64,000 bases of DNA from Macrothele yani (GCA_039090855.1 CM076996.1:45412469-45476468); one strand, 5' to 3'. Numbered from the stretch's first letter, positions 21,067 to 33,299 are shown. Numbers and translations are program-made. The notes: generated from the sequence alone by a model not told the origin.

Positions 21067-22644
21067 TCTCTATTACTCTCTTACACATTCGCTGAAAGGA
21101 TTTCTTCCATTTCACAGAACAGTACAACACTAAATTTAACAAAAAATTCATTTTACATAACAAAATCTCTGTGAATTCGAAGAATTCACATACGAAGGTT
21201 GCACTCGTCATGTACTCTAAGTCCATATTTGGAGGGGGGGGGGTCTGCTCACCCGTAAAATCGCTCCTGCATCCCGTTAAAATATAGTTTAAAATGAAAC
21301 ATTATGAAGTGTGGTTCATGGAACTTATCCTGTTACTTCTGAAATCAGTTATTAAAAGAATTAGAAGGATAAGATTTAAAGGGGAAAAAAAGGAGAAAGA
21401 AATTAGCCTTATTTCCGAAGAAAGTGGGAAAAAAGAGAAATGAGAACGTCAAATTTTTGAAATTAGATTTTCAGTCATAACTTTTAGGCATTTTATCATA
21501 TTGCAAAAAAAAGGGCGGTAACACATTATTATACATCTGGGCAATCACATAAACAGTGGTGTGGTACTCCGTATCGCAAAGAGAAACGTCGCTCCCTCAT
21601 TGCTAAAAATTTTTACTCCACACAAATTCTATTCCAGGAATTTAAAAAAAAAAACTAGAACTAAAGGAAAAATCAGGGATAAGGCTGAAAATAAAATTCA
21701 ATTTTCGTACATTAACTGTTCAATACTTTGTTTTTCTTTAGTATAAAAATGAAACGGAACATTCATTAGGTTTTCACTGAAATTTTTATTTTGTTAAAAT
21801 TTCCCTTCATGTTTTAAGCATCCATTGGCGGTTTTCACAGCAGAAATTACATAAGTAAATATGGTAAGCGTAAAAAAAAAAAAAAAAAGCAAAGTATAGC
21901 GACAAAAATGCTGGGGCGTAGAGTGCTGTAGAAAGGGAGGGATCGTTACTCTGGGTGCTTCGTTTTATTATATGACATACTTAATACTTCTGTTCGACCC
22001 TCGTCTAATATTAATATACCATCCCGGCTGTTGCTTTGTTCAACTTCATTCACTGACTTAACCTCATTATATCTACCCCCCACCTCTCCGTCCCCTTCAG
22101 TAACGAATTAGGAACTGGATAATCATAACAGCATTAATGCAAAATTTACTTACCAGTGTTATCAACTTGCGGAAATAATCGTCGCACTAGGAGTTTACGG
22201 ATAGCCTATTTTGATCCAACGTAGTTATCCTTGGTCGTGTGCTAACTGAGTAATTGGCAGTTGTAGAATACCGGAATCAGAATGGCCGAACGAAGGGGAC
22301 TCCTCCGCGCGTACGGCCGCCGACAGGGGGCCAATGGAAACCGGTTTCTTCGTACTTACCTACATGAATGGACGCTTTTCTGTAAAGGATATTTACACAG
22401 TTTCCGGTGAACTGATTATTCGAATGAAAGCATTTACAGCAAATATTCAGCGATTTCTCATGCGGAGCAGAAACCACACGTTTACTGCTATATCGAGGAA
22501 AGAACGCATTTTTGACGCTGGAATAATGCATGACTCATCGTGTATTAAATGATTTTTCTCAAAATTTTGAATATGTTCTCAGAAGATAAAACCTTCTGTT
22601 TCTGTACTCTCAAAGACAGACACTGATTTATGAGAGGGCACACG
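21067..22644. other. Intergenic, no gene seen
   Basis: AT-rich, with a short GC-rich patch near 22280-22340. Open frames are short and without recognisable domains. Confidence 0.4.
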
Positions 22645-22750
22645 GGGACGTGCCCTAGGCCACCAAAATAGGGGAGCCTCAAGAGGACTTGATTAACTTA
22701 GCAATATAAATGTTGAAAGCATGGACGTACTGATAGCCCCCGCCAGAGTC
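22645..22750 (+). repeat. Direct repeat, copy 1 of 2
   Basis: Shares ACGTG, CTAGGCCACCAAAATA, GAGCCTCAA, AGGACTTGAT, AACTTAGCAA and ATAAATGTTGAAAGCATGG with 23395-23495. Possibly the ends of one older element whose middle (22750-23395) has no recognisable coding. Confidence 0.75.
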
Positions 22751-23394
22751 ATTTAAGAGGCGGGGCTAGGGGAGCTGTAGCCCCGGGACCCGCATTTCCA
22801 AAGGTCCCCAGAAGTATGCAGGATGCTTGAAGAATTGGCAGATTTCTACAGTTTTTTTTTTTTTTTGCAGATAGCACAGCAAAAACTATAAGGAACTGTC
22901 TTGTGAACTTTTTTTAAAATTTCTTTCCGCTTTTTTAGGAGTCCGCAAAAAGTATAGTCGCCCCCAGTCTATTCTCAAATCCTGCGAAAACATTACAGAT
23001 GTTTTTTTGTACACTTCTGCAATTGGGGGTAATTTTCATACATGTACATTAAGATTTCGTTTGAATATTGATACTTGGATCATATTAGTTTGCCCACTCT
23101 CTCGATGTAATTTCAAAACACTGAAATCCTAGGGGGAGGGGGTAAAACAGAACTGAACTGGTATCCATTGCCTTTTTTCATTTTCTTTTCTTGCTACCAC
23201 TGATTCGTCCATGAATCATGGGATACACACTTCACTATGGAGGAGATATTTTTATGATTTCCTCATCATATTTTGGGAATGTTTTCTTCTGGGTATTTGG
23301 ATTCATCCACCCATAGAGAAATCCCAGATGTGCCACTGATACTGGGCCCCCAAAATACTGTCCAGTCCTGGGCCCTCTGTCTCCTTAAATGTGC
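22751..23394. other. DNA between direct repeats, no gene seen
   Basis: A GC-rich patch (GGCGGGGCTAGGGGAGC) near 22758 is followed by AT-rich DNA. No domain recognised. Confidence 0.4.
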
Positions 23395-23495
23395 TCAGGG
23401 ACGTGAACTAGGCCACCAAAATAAGTGAGCCTCAAAAGGACTTGATGAACTTAGCAACATAAATGTTGAAAGCATGGCCGTAACTGATAGTCCCC
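23395..23495 (+). repeat. Direct repeat, copy 2 of 2
   Basis: Same orientation as 22645-22750 and about 750 bp downstream, with scattered substitutions only. Confidence 0.75.
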
Positions 23496-23941
23496 GCAAC
23501 CACCGCAGTATCGAGGGGAGGGGGAGGCATGGCTAAAAAGGCCTCAGCAGAAGGATTTTACAAGTTGTTTTGCTAAAACTTCATATCAAACTGGTTAAGC
23601 AAATAGCTAGGAATTTTTCACGGCAGCTTTGAATAAAGCATTTAAAAAGAAAAGTAATTGTTGTTCTTTTCAGTAAACTTTCTTCAAGAAATCATTTTCG
23701 TTTTAGATTATAAAAAATGGGTGACTGAAAAGCAGCTATTCCAGAGGTCTTGAGGCCTCTTTTTACAGCCATAGCAGTAGTTCCCATATAAGCATGTATT
23801 TTGGTATATACACAGTCGAGTCACATTATTGTGACCACCTCCTACTTTTGACTTCAACAGCGCATAGCCAGTGAAAGAAGGAACGTGTCAGGAGTTGGCT
23901 TGGAGGTTATATAAGGTGTGCTGTAGACAATCTGAAAACAT

Positions 23942-24251
23942 GGGCCGCGGGTAGCCTAGTGGGCAACGTTCATGACTGCCACGGAAAGGACCTTAGGTTC
24001 GATCTCAGGCAGGTACGAACGCTCGATCCACTAAATTACCGCCGCGCGTCGGATGGGCACGTTAAGCCGTCGGACCCCGGGTACTTGTCCCCCGGTAATA
24101 AATAAGGGCTTCTTCCTCCCCCTTTCTACTTCGCTTCCGTGTCACTTTCCTATCGGGCACTCTAGTCCAAATCTCCTAGCTTCCTATTTCTAACGGCTGT
24201 TTAAGACCTGGGTTCAAACACTCCCTTCCTAAAATAATCAACATATGATCT
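23942..24251 (+). repeat. SINE family 3 with 13-bp TSD inside a Tc1
   Basis: tRNA-like head GGGCCGCGGGTAGCCTAGTG (A box) and TTAGGTTCGATCTCAGG (B box). Core is GCGTCGGATGGGCACGTTAA and the 3' part is pyrimidine-rich. It is flanked by AATCTGAAAACAT at 23929-23941 and 24252-24264. The core resembles that of SINE family 2, although heads and tails differ. Confidence 0.93.
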
Positions 24252-24281
24252 AATCTGAAAACATATCACTCGTGCTGTCAT

Positions 24282-25223
24282 GGATAAAAAGGAGCGATTT
24301 ATCAGATTTGCAAAAAGGGATAATTATCGGCTTCCTGAAACAACGCAGTTAGTGAACTGTTCGCGGTATTTCTGAAACAACGCAGTTAGTGAACTGTTCG
24401 CGTGCTACTGCGATTAAAGTGTATCGTAATTGGAGAAATTGCACCATTGCGAATAAGCGACGTGGAAACTGCGGAGCACCACGTGCCATTGATCTGAGAG
24501 GTGAACGTTGGTTGCGACGGTGCGTGAGGGCGGATCGACACGCTACAGTGGAGCAACTCACTGGCCGAAATGAACCAGGGAGCTAACGGAAGTGTGTCTA
24601 AAACGACAGTTCAGCAAACCCTGCTGCGTATGGGGCTTCGATTCAGACGGATGGTCACTGCACCTATGCTAATGAAGGTGCATCGGCAGAAAATGCATAC
24701 ATTTGCACGGCAGTATCGGAATTGGACCTCCGCTGATCGGCAAAGAATTGCCTTCTCCGATGAGTCACGTTTTCTGCTTCATCAAACGGATGGACGTTGG
24801 GGTATAAGGCGAGAAACGTCGGAGAACAATCGCTCTTCAACCATTGCTCCAAGAACACAAGCTGGTGGGGCAGCGTTATGGTCTGGGTAATGTTTTCGTG
24901 GCATTCCCTGGGTCCACTCATACCTGTGGAAGGCACTATGGACAGAATTCGTTATGAATCCATCCTTGCAGACCACGTACATACTGATTGTTTTCCTTGA
25001 GGCAGATGGGATCTTCCAGCACGACAATGAAACGTGTCACACAGCTAGAAATGTCCGAAAGTGGTTGGAAGAGCACGAAGAAGACTACAAAGTACTTCAC
25101 TGGCTCCCTAATTCCCCAGACTTAAACCCAATTGAGCATCTGTGGTACCACCTCGATCGTGTTGTTTGCTCTATGGATCCACCACCACGCACCCTCCAGC
25201 AGCTGTCAGATGCACTGCAGTGA
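24282..25223 (+). pseudogene. Tc1 transposase with DD36E spacing, broken
   Basis: Starts at ATG 24282 (MDKKERF). A near-duplicate 30-bp segment at 24336-24402 introduces a stop and a shift. The DNA-binding part continues (SRATAIKVYRNWRN, RHATVEQLTGRNEPGS), then a shift leads into VSKTTVQQTLLRMGLRFRR and FSDESRFLL (first Asp). Another break comes near 24890. The last part has FQHDNETCHTA (second Asp) and SPDLNPIEHLW (Glu), with 36 residues between them, unlike the 34 of the other families here. DD36E is known for a separate Tc1 subgroup. Confidence 0.88.
24336..24402. repeat. Local tandem duplication in transposase
   Basis: TGAAACAACGCAGTTAGTGA plus CTGTTCGCG occurs twice, 37 bp apart, breaking the N-terminal coding frame. 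Confidence 0.9.
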
Positions 25224-25361
25224 GCATGGCTCCACATACCTGTGAGCACCTTCTAGCACCTTAATGAGTCACTCCTAGCCCGTCTAGCTCCTGTTCGCGC
25301 TGCACACGGCTGTTACTCTGGATATTAGCTGGTGGTCACAATAATGTGACTCGACCGTGTA

Positions 25362-26514
25362 TAAGAGAATGTGAAAGAAGCATCAGATGCATATATGAAA
25401 TTTTTATATCAATGAGGATAAGGCGTTATGCATTACATTTGTTTGCACATAGCTACGTATCCTTCAGAATACAAAGAGCTAAAAGGTGTTCTTCGCGGGA
25501 ATGAAAAGACAGAGAGAGTCCTATGTCCTACTTTTTATAACAGTGTAGGGCCAGACATATCAATCCTTAGATAAAACCTTTTGTTTCCCGCCGTATAGCG
25601 AGCTACCGCCTCGCCTTTACTATACGATCTGGCTATCAAAGCGGCTGAAGGCGTCCTTGTGTAGAAGAATAATTACCTCGACAAAACTCAGTCCAGTACA
25701 CGGAAATAAACACAACCGCAAGACTTTATTATTCCGATAACATTTGCTTTACGGGTTTCCGATTACTTTCCGCTCAGGTTCCCGTGCTGACCACGTGCTA
25801 CCTTACCACAATTCCTTCCGCGATACCCGGTGGACGAAGGAATCCCCCTTCCGTTCACCACGTTGTACTTCTGCGATACCCGCAGCCCTTCCGTCATAAA
25901 CCGGTGTCCAAACCAGGACCCTCTCTCCTTGACGCCCGAAGCTCAACTGTCTCACTCAATTCTCTTCGCCCTTTCTGTCCTCTACCACGCATGCTCAAGA
26001 AAAACTGGTTTCCCCAGTCAGCACGTAAAATACCTGAACTCAGGAATGCCGTCGGAATTACCCGCAGGCGATTACAACCTTGCAGGTATGCAAAAGTGGT
26101 ATGGCCACTTGTTTAACAGAAGCACTCGAGCAGCTTACTCTTCAAGGTCAGGTGCCCCAGGTGTTCATGCACCCCTCTCTTAATCCCACATAGGATTAAA
26201 ATTGTACCACGTGGGTGGTGAAGAATATCAGTTCTTATCTGAAACAACAAAATGGCGGAATGAAACGTCCGCCCGCACGTGTTCATCCAAATATTAAAAT
26301 TAAATAAATTCATAATTGACAGTTTGATTGCGGGCGACCCTTACAAACAGAGTAAAAAAAAAAAAAAAAAAAGGCTTCTACTATGTGCAAAACATTGCCA
26401 TATGTTCAACTCCAGTAAAAGCCAAACATCCCGAATTCATTACATGACCACCGCCTTGTTTTGCACTTGGTCTTAATTTTTTTTTGTTTTAAGGGTGGCT
26501 TGCTAACATAAGCG
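25362..26514. other. Intergenic, no gene identified
   Basis: 25790-26160 is more GC-rich than its surroundings and has two overlapping open frames of about 110 codons, but neither resembles a known domain. A poly(A) run lies at 26353-26371. Confidence 0.4.
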
Positions 26515-26763
26515 TTACAAACTTAAGTCTTTTCTGCCTATTTGTTTCACTGATACAAGGTTGTTTTTTTTTCTGGTTGTCCTGCCTCGAATAAGTACTT
26601 CGTGAAGAATATTACGAATAGTTTGAGAACTTACTCTGATCCGCGATGTTGAAACGACATCAGTAGCCAATTCTCCAGCACCTACGGAGGGTTTTTTCGA
26701 TGCTTTCCTAATGATGTCCCTCCGCTGTCTTGCGTTTAGCTTCTTCGGACGCCCAAATCGCAA
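26515..26763 (-). pseudogene. Tc1 transposase N-terminal fragment
   Basis: Open frame of 82 codons: FGRPKKLNARQRRDIIRKAS, then VSSQTIRNILHEVLIRGRTT and RKKNNLVSV. The GRPKKL linker followed by a second helix-turn-helix is the bipartite paired-like DNA-binding domain of Tc1 enzymes. No catalytic domain follows and no terminal repeats were found. Confidence 0.8.
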
Positions 26764-26843
26764 TTTATTCTCTGTACTATCACTCTCTTTTTTCTGTTTT
26801 ATTACCTACTGAATGCCAGAAAAGTTAACATAGTGTCTTCTTC

Positions 26844-27073
26844 TTTTTTTTTTTTTTTTTTTTTTGATTGTAGGTTTAACGACCACCGTGAGCAACTCAG
26901 TGGGCTATAAGCAGTCACCCGTCCCTAATTTAGGGTCACTGGTTCCAGGGAAGGGAGAGAGCCAGTGCCGTAAGACAAACACAACATCCATGCCTCACCG
27001 GGATTCGAACCCGGACCCCTTTCGGACGAATGATCAGAGGCCATCCCTTAGACAACTGCGCAACCGGTGCCGC
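26844..27073 (-). repeat. SINE family 1 copy
   Basis: Reverse copy with poly(T) at the left, full body and head (GGGATTCGAACCCGGACCCC on the plus strand). Slightly damaged A box. Confidence 0.92.
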
Positions 27074-27259
27074 TCCCCAAAGAGATAATGAGCGACTTAT
27101 GTCACAAATTAAACATTCAAAAAAATTATTTTACATGTTAAAAAAATTGCATAGTGTCTGACATAATGTCTCCTATTACATGGTATCTTCTTCGCAAAGC
27201 CCCATAGAGATTAATAGCGATGTACGTCACAGCCGTATATAAACTATAGGCGTACACTA

Positions 27260-27278
27260 CATATATATATATATATAT
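27260..27278. repeat. (TA)n at 3' junction of full-length RTE
   Basis: AT dinucleotide run that switches without a spacer into the RTE (CAT)n tail. It is matched by a second (TA)n at the 5' junction, 30469-30490. Confidence 0.95.
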
Positions 27279-27299
27279 CATCATCATCATCATCATTGT

Positions 27300-29521
27300 C
27301 AACCATTATCAATCCACTGCTGGACGAAGGTCTCCCCAAGTTTCCTCCACAACGGTCTGTCTTGTGCCAGTCTCCTCCCATGTCACCCCTGCATACTTTC
27401 GAATTTCATCCACCCATCTCCCATGTGGTCTTCTTCTGGGTCTTTTCCTGTCCCTTGGAATCCAATCTAAAATTTCGGCTGTCCATCGATGATCTGTCCT
27501 TCTGGCAGTATGTCCAGCCCATTGCCATTTCAGGGATTTAACTCTGATCATGATGTCTTCCGCTCTTGTCATTTTTCGGATCCACGTGTTCCTCTTCTTA
27601 TCTCTCCTGGTTATACCAAGCATGCACCTCTCCATGCTTCTTTGAGTTGTCTGCAGCCTTTGTATGTCTCTTTTAGTTAAGGTCCACGTCTCTGCACCAT
27701 ACGTAAGCACTGGAAGGATGCATTGATCAAACACTTTTATTTTAAGACATAATGGCATATTGCTCTTGAAAATTATGCTGTTTCTTCCAAAAGCTCTCCA
27801 GGCAAGTTTTGTACGCCGATTAATTTCTTCATCAATGTGACCCTCACTTGATATCTGCTGTCCAAGATAAACGTACGTGTCTGTTATCTCCAGCTTTTCT
27901 CCATCAATCGATAAATCTTCATTTCTTGTAAAAGCATTGAACATCACTTTTGTCTTCTGAAAAGTTCATTTTTAATCCCACTTGTTTACTCTTGTCAGCA
28001 AGTTCCTGGATCATACTCTGCAGCTCTGATGGGGTAGTTGCAAAAATGACTACGTCATCAGCAAAACGAAGGTGGGTTAGATAATCTCTATTAATCTTTA
28101 TCCCCTTGTTTTCCCAGTTCAGTGATTGAAAGACATTTTCCAATGTGGCATTAAAGAGCTTCGGAGATATGGTGTCAACTTGTCTCACTCCCTTTCCAAT
28201 TTTTATGTGTGTTGTATTTTCAAACAGCCTAATCTTTGCACTTGCATTTTCATAGATGTTATTAATAATATTAATGTATGCATCTTCAATACCGCAGGTT
28301 TTCAGAGCCATTGTAACTGCTGATGGTTTCACCGAATCAAAGGCTTTTTCATAATCGATAAAAGCCATGCACAATGGAAGTTCATATTCCCTCGCTCTTT
28401 CAATTAGTTCTCTCAGCACATGGATATGATCTATTGTGCTGTAGCCACTCCTGAATCCAGCTTGTTCTCTCGGTTGAGCCATGTCCAGTGTTACCTTCAA
28501 GCGGTGTGAAAGAACTTTAGTGAAGATTTTATAAACTACTGATAGGAGGCTGATAGGTCTGTAGTTTCCGAGATCCTCAATGTCACCTTTCTTATGTAGC
28601 AGGATCATTGTAGCGGTGTTCCAATCCTCAGGAATCTTTCCTTCATTAAGGCATCGAGTGAAAATTTGGGCGAGTACTGTTTCGATTTCTCCACTTGCTT
28701 CTTGTATGATGTCTACAGTAATTCCATCTTCTCCTGGAGCTTTTCCCCGCTTCATGTTCTTGATTGCATGTGCAACTTCTACTCAGAAGGACTGAAGGAA
28801 CTCTGGTACTGGTATCTTTCATGATGTCTGGAGTGCATGTATCATCCCTTTCATATAATTTGGAGTAGAAATCTTTCACTCTTGTCAAAATTTCGCCTCT
28901 ATTTCTTGTTACAGAACCATCTTCTTTTCTCAGTGCCATAATCTGTTTTCTTCCCTTACTGAGATGTCCCTATGCTATCTTTAGGCTTTGGTTGTTTTCA
29001 ATTGCTTTCCTCACTAGTTCACAGTTGAATTTTCTTACGTCTTCAGTGATACTTTTTCGTACTGTCTTGCATAGCTCTATATATTCCACTTTGGAAGTCA
29101 CATCTTCTTTAGTTGTCCTCATCTCTCTTCTTTCTTGCATCAACATTTTCGTTTTTCCTGATAATTTATTTACATGCAACTTGTTCTTAGACCCAGCTAA
29201 TTTTGTTGCTGTTTCCATAAGAGCTTTGGTTACTTTTCTGTTAACTTCAGAGATGTCCACTTCTTCCGATGTTAGGCCTTCTAAAGCAGAGAACCTGTTC
29301 TTCAGTTCCAACTTGAAGGTATTATGGTGTTTTTTAAGGTTGGTTATGTCAATAGATTTTGTTTGTCTTATGAGCTTGCCACGTTCAAGTTTAGTGTTGA
29401 GGTGCATCTTACATCTCACCAATCTATGGTCACTACCTGTGTTGAACTTGTTTAGCACACTGCAGTCTTCTATGACGAATTTTGTTACACATAATAAAAT
29501 CAATTTCACTTGTCGTCCCAT
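27300..29521 (-). pseudogene. RTE reverse transcriptase, frameshifted
   Basis: Three main frame segments read leftward. 29521-28970 has the end of the endonuclease and a basic linker. 28939-28646 ends in a shifted region. 28755-27919 is the reverse transcriptase: KRGKAPGEDGITVDIIQEA, NYRPISLLSVVYKIFTKVLS, QAGFRSGYSTIDH, FIDYEKAFDSV, GVRQVDTISPKLF (the usual Gly of GVRQGD is Val) and LRFADDVVIF with the catalytic pair. 27947-27309 is the C-terminal region: YVYLGQQISSEGHIDEEINR, LPVLTYGAETWTL and RRPHGRWVDEI. Several frameshifts make this copy inactive. Confidence 0.93.
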
Positions 29522-30278
29522 TTGGATGTCTCCATGTCCATTTCCTGTGTGGCTTTTTCTTGAAGAAGGAGTTCAAGATGAAAAACCCTTCTGCCTCTGC
29601 AAACTCAACGAGAGTATTTCCACGCTGGTTTCTGTTGCCGTGACCGAATTTACCTACTGAAGTTTCATTCTGTTGCTGTTGCCCTATTTTTGCATTGAAA
29701 TCTCCCATAATCATTTTCAAGTGCTGCTTACCTTTATTATTTAGATGACAAATTTCCTCATAAAATTCTTCAATTTCTTCTTCAGGATGACTTGTGGTGG
29801 GTGCATAAGTTTGAATAATCTGAGCCTGGTATCTTTTCGAGAGTTGGATAACAAGCCGTGCAGCTCTGTCAGAGGAACTTTCAACTTCTACAACTTTATC
29901 CTTCAGTTTCTTGTTTATTATAAATCCAACACCACTAGTTCTGCCAGTATCTGTCCCACGATAGTAGAGGAGATGTCCACTTTTCAGTTCGATGAGATCT
30001 TCTCCTTTTCTCCTTACCTCACTTAGCCCCACGATGTCCCACTTGATCCTTTGTAGTTCCTCTTCCAATTCAAGAAGCCTTGAATCAGAAGATAGGGAGC
30101 GTCCATTGTACGTTGCCAAGGTCAGCATCAGATGGCAGCCTAGTCCGATCCTCCGGGGATTCTTAGCACCCTCTGCCTTCATGTCGCACTGGCCGCTGCC
30201 TTGGCCAGGTACATTCCAGCTGCCGGAGACTGAGGGCCAAGATTTAAGTTGTGGAGTCATTTTGGAGGGTTTGGCCAT
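29433..30278 (-). pseudogene. RTE endonuclease domain (APE-like)
   Basis: An open frame of 281 codons from 30278 leftward. Motifs of the exonuclease-endonuclease-phosphatase fold occur in order: LATYNGRSL, VGLSEVRRKG, TYAPTTSHPEEE, MGDFNAKIG and SEIDFIMCNK. A shift near 29480 then moves the final SDHRLVRCK motif to the next frame (29521-28970). In RTE elements this enzyme nicks the target to prime reverse transcription. The 57.9-59.0 kb copy keeps the same domain. Confidence 0.93.
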
Positions 30279-30468
30279 AACTCACCACGCTGGCCAAGCG
30301 GGTTGGTGAGTGTGGGATAGAATTTCCTCTAATCCCGATGGTATAGTTATACCGCTATTGGCGGTCGTCAGAGCCCCTTTAGTGGGAACAGGATGCACCA
30401 CGAGAAGGTGGGGTTGACATTTGTCAAGGAGAGGCTGTGATGTTACGCATCACCTGACCTTACATCCC

Positions 30469-30490
30469 ATATATATATATATATATATAT
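30469..30490. repeat. (TA)n at 5' junction of full-length RTE
   Basis: Follows CTTACATCCC directly and leads into CTTAAGAGCAAAAC, the flank of the palindromic element. Confidence 0.95.
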
Positions 30491-30605
30491 ACTTAAGAGC
30501 AAAACTGAAGACTAAGGAAAAAACTTTAGAATTTAAAACGAATGTTGCAAAATAACCTGAAGGTCAAAACTTGCAACGCAGCAGTTTTGAAAATTCAGAA
30601 TTCAC

Positions 30606-33257
30606 ATTCTATTAAGAAGATACCTAAGCAAAAAAATACATATATAATTTTGACTCACACCAAGTACAACATAGAAAAGGTTATGTATCTACCTGTGTGA
30701 GTAAAAGGAGAAAAGATAAAAAAATAAAATAAATTAACTGAATGTAGAAGGTGTCGAGAATACTGAGCCTTGGCTTTATCAAGGACCAGCAAAAACTCTG
30801 CATTTTCTCACTTCCACAAAGACCTAGTTGGAAATGGGTTTCTGCAAGGCCATAGATGCAAGTAACATTCCCACCTAAAATTGTTTTAAAAAATATATAT
30901 ATGTCATGTCCTCCGCAGAGCTGTATGACCTAGCACTAGTTAACAATTTCGCTTGCATCCATTAACCTTCCTGGCCCGACCCATGCTCTTCATCTGTTAC
31001 TATTAAACAGAGAGAAGAAGATTAAAGAGAACTCAAGCTGTGAGAGTGACATAATAATTAGAAATAATTTTCAGCTATAACGAAATGCCAAGTTCGTTTG
31101 AGAGAGAATTTAAACCTGAAAATCAATGCAAAAGAAATCCAAATTTTTACATTGCAATTAAAAAAGGAAATATTAATTTTTAAAAACAGATTTTTTGAAA
31201 GAAAACTTGAGTCTAAAACCCCCTACTCTACAACTTATGACAGCACGAAAACGAGAATAAGTTAAAGACAATAATTAACTAAAGAAAACTTTGTGAAAGT
31301 TATATGACTTAAACAGTTAGTTGCAATATGTACAAAGTATTTCAGCAGTGCTTTAAGTGCATAATTAATTAGTTATTAAGAACTTAACTACTTTGAAAAT
31401 ACAGCGCATAGAAAAGGAACAAGCTTAGCCATCTTCTGTTCCTAGGTACCCCAAAAGACGCGCGAAGTTAAAGAAAAGAAAGAGTTAAAACCCGCAAAAA
31501 TGTTAACAGACAAGCCAGTGCCTAAAAGCTGAAAAGCTAAAAATCAACAGAGAAAAAGTACATGAAGTACAAACATTGAACTTATAAAACCTAAAACCCA
31601 AATACAAGGAAGAGAGCTTACCTCTTGTGTGACTAAACTTTAAGGTTGGCAGATCTGCTTTAATTTTCTACACAGTTAATAATATGATTCTGACCAATCA
31701 AAGCCGTAAGGAAGTTGGCTAGAGGATGCCTATTAACTACCTAAAGGAACCTTAGTGCTATGGATATGAAGGTCCTATTAAAACAAAAAATTAAATAATA
31801 TAAACAAAATCACAAAAAAAAGCTTAAAAATCTGTTTATAAAAGAAAATAAAAACAAATAAAAAAGAAAACTAGTTATTCATCACTAGGATAGCTATACT
31901 AAAAATAGTAAAACCAACATTAAAATTAATAAGATTCTGATTAATCTATAGAAGCTCACTAAGGTGATTTAATACATGCAAAGATTATTAAATACACTAC
32001 TCGTGTATTTTATAATATTTCTCATGTATTCTGGAGAGTTAATTCTGCTCTTTCTGATCATACAGATCCACAGTCTTAAGTTTATATATTTTTTTCTCTG
32101 GTTAAAATCTCCGCGAGTTGGTTTCTTTCTGTATGAGGAGGCCATCAGCCCCACCCTCACTGCCCCCCAGCGACTAGGGAGTGGCGGAAGAGGTCAGCCA
32201 TGTTTTACTCTTGTGAGGAGAAAGTTTAGTCACACAAGAGGTAAGCTCTCTTCCTTGTATTTGGGTTTTAGGTTTTATAAGTTCAATGTTTGTACTTCAT
32301 GTACTTTTTCTCTGTTGATGTTTAGCTTTTCAGCTTTTAGGCACTGGCTTGTCTGTTAACATTTTTGCGGGTTTTAACTCTTTCTTTTCTTTGTAACTTC
32401 GCGCGTCTTTTGGGGTACCTAGGAACAGAAGATGGCTAAGCTTGTTCCTTTTCTATGCGCTGTATTTTCAAAGTAGTTAAGTTCTTAATAACTAATTAAT
32501 TATGCACTTTAAGCACTGCTGAAATACTTTGTACATATTGCAACTAACTGTTTAAGTCATATAACTTTCACAAAGTTTTCTTTAGTTAATTATTGTCTTT
32601 AACTTATTCTCGGTTTCGTGCTGTCATAAGTTGTAGAGTAGGGGGTTTTAGACTCAAGTTTTCTTTCAAAAATCTGTTTTTTAAAAATTAATATTTCCTT
32701 TTTTAATTGCAATGTAAAAATTTGGATTTCTTTTGCATTGTTTTTCAGGTTTAAATTCTCTATCAGGCGAACTTGGCATTTCGTTATAGCTGAAAATTAT
32801 TTCTAATTATTATGTCACTCTCACAGCTTGAGTTCTCTTTAATCTTCTTCTCTCTGTTTAATAGTAACAGATGAAGAGCATGGGTCGGGCCAGGAGGGTT
32901 ATGGATGCAAGCGAAATTGTTAACTAGTGCTAGGTCATACAACTCTGCGAAGGACATGACATATATATATTTTTTAAAACAATTTTTGGTGGGCATGTTA
33001 CTTGCATCTATGGCCTTGCAGAAACCCATTTCCAACTAGGTCTTTGTGGAAGTGAGAAAATGCAGAGTTTTTGCTGGCCCTTGATAAAGCCAAGGCTCAG
33101 TATTCTCGACACCTTCTACATTCAGTTGTTTTATTTTATTTTTTTATCTTTTCTCCTTTTACTCACACAGGTAGATACATAACCTTTTCTATGTTGTACT
33201 TGGTGTGAGTCAAAATTATATATGTAATTTTTTGCTTAGGTATCTTCTTAATAGAAT
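30606..33257. mobile_element. Long palindromic element, copy 1 (2.65 kb)
   Basis: Two arms of about 1036 bp (30606-31641 and 32221-33257) are reverse complements with few differences, around a 579-bp spacer. The ends are ATTCTATTAAGAAG and its complement, the right end running into (TA)n. No long open frame is present. A frame of about 70-80 codons (NMPTKNCFKKYIYVMSFAEL) recurs in three of the four arms of the two copies and is stopped in one, so coding is doubtful. Long inverted arms without a transposase suggest a foldback-type non-autonomous DNA element. A second copy is at 34474-36641. Confidence 0.85.
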
Positions 33258-33299
33258 ATATATATATATATATGCATATGTACACACATTGTGTACGTA

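Larger units (their letters stand above)
23811..25359 (+). mobile_element. Tc1-type transposon, family E (DD36E), SINE-interrupted
   Basis: A 1549-bp element bounded by TA at 23809-23810 and 25360-25361. Terminal inverted repeats are about 29 bp (left CACAGTCGAGTCACATTATT, right identical apart from CACGGTCG), both ending TGTGACCACC. A 310-bp SINE sits in the 5' leader. Without it and its duplicated target the element would be about 1.23 kb. Confidence 0.93.
27279..30468 (-). mobile_element. RTE-clade LINE, full length (about 3.2 kb)
   Basis: A reverse-oriented non-LTR retrotransposon of 3190 bp, a normal RTE length. On the element strand the 5' end is GGGATGTAAGGTCAGGTGAT. Then come an apurinic-like endonuclease, a reverse transcriptase, a short C-terminal region, GGTTGACAAT and a (GAT)n tail. 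There is no poly(A), which is typical of the clade. It is flanked on both sides by (TA)n. Truncated or deleted copies are at 9824-10034, 33330-34332, 38828-39451 and 57856-58998. It is broken by several frameshifts. Confidence 0.95.

Noticed and set aside
25784..26183. Two overlapping 110-117-codon open frames
   Set aside because: Proline/serine-rich without recognisable motif; overlap in two frames of a GC-richer patch suggests chance.
28992..29660. 222-codon plus-strand open frame
   Set aside because: It is the antisense of the RTE endonuclease/linker region; only the minus strand gives family motifs.
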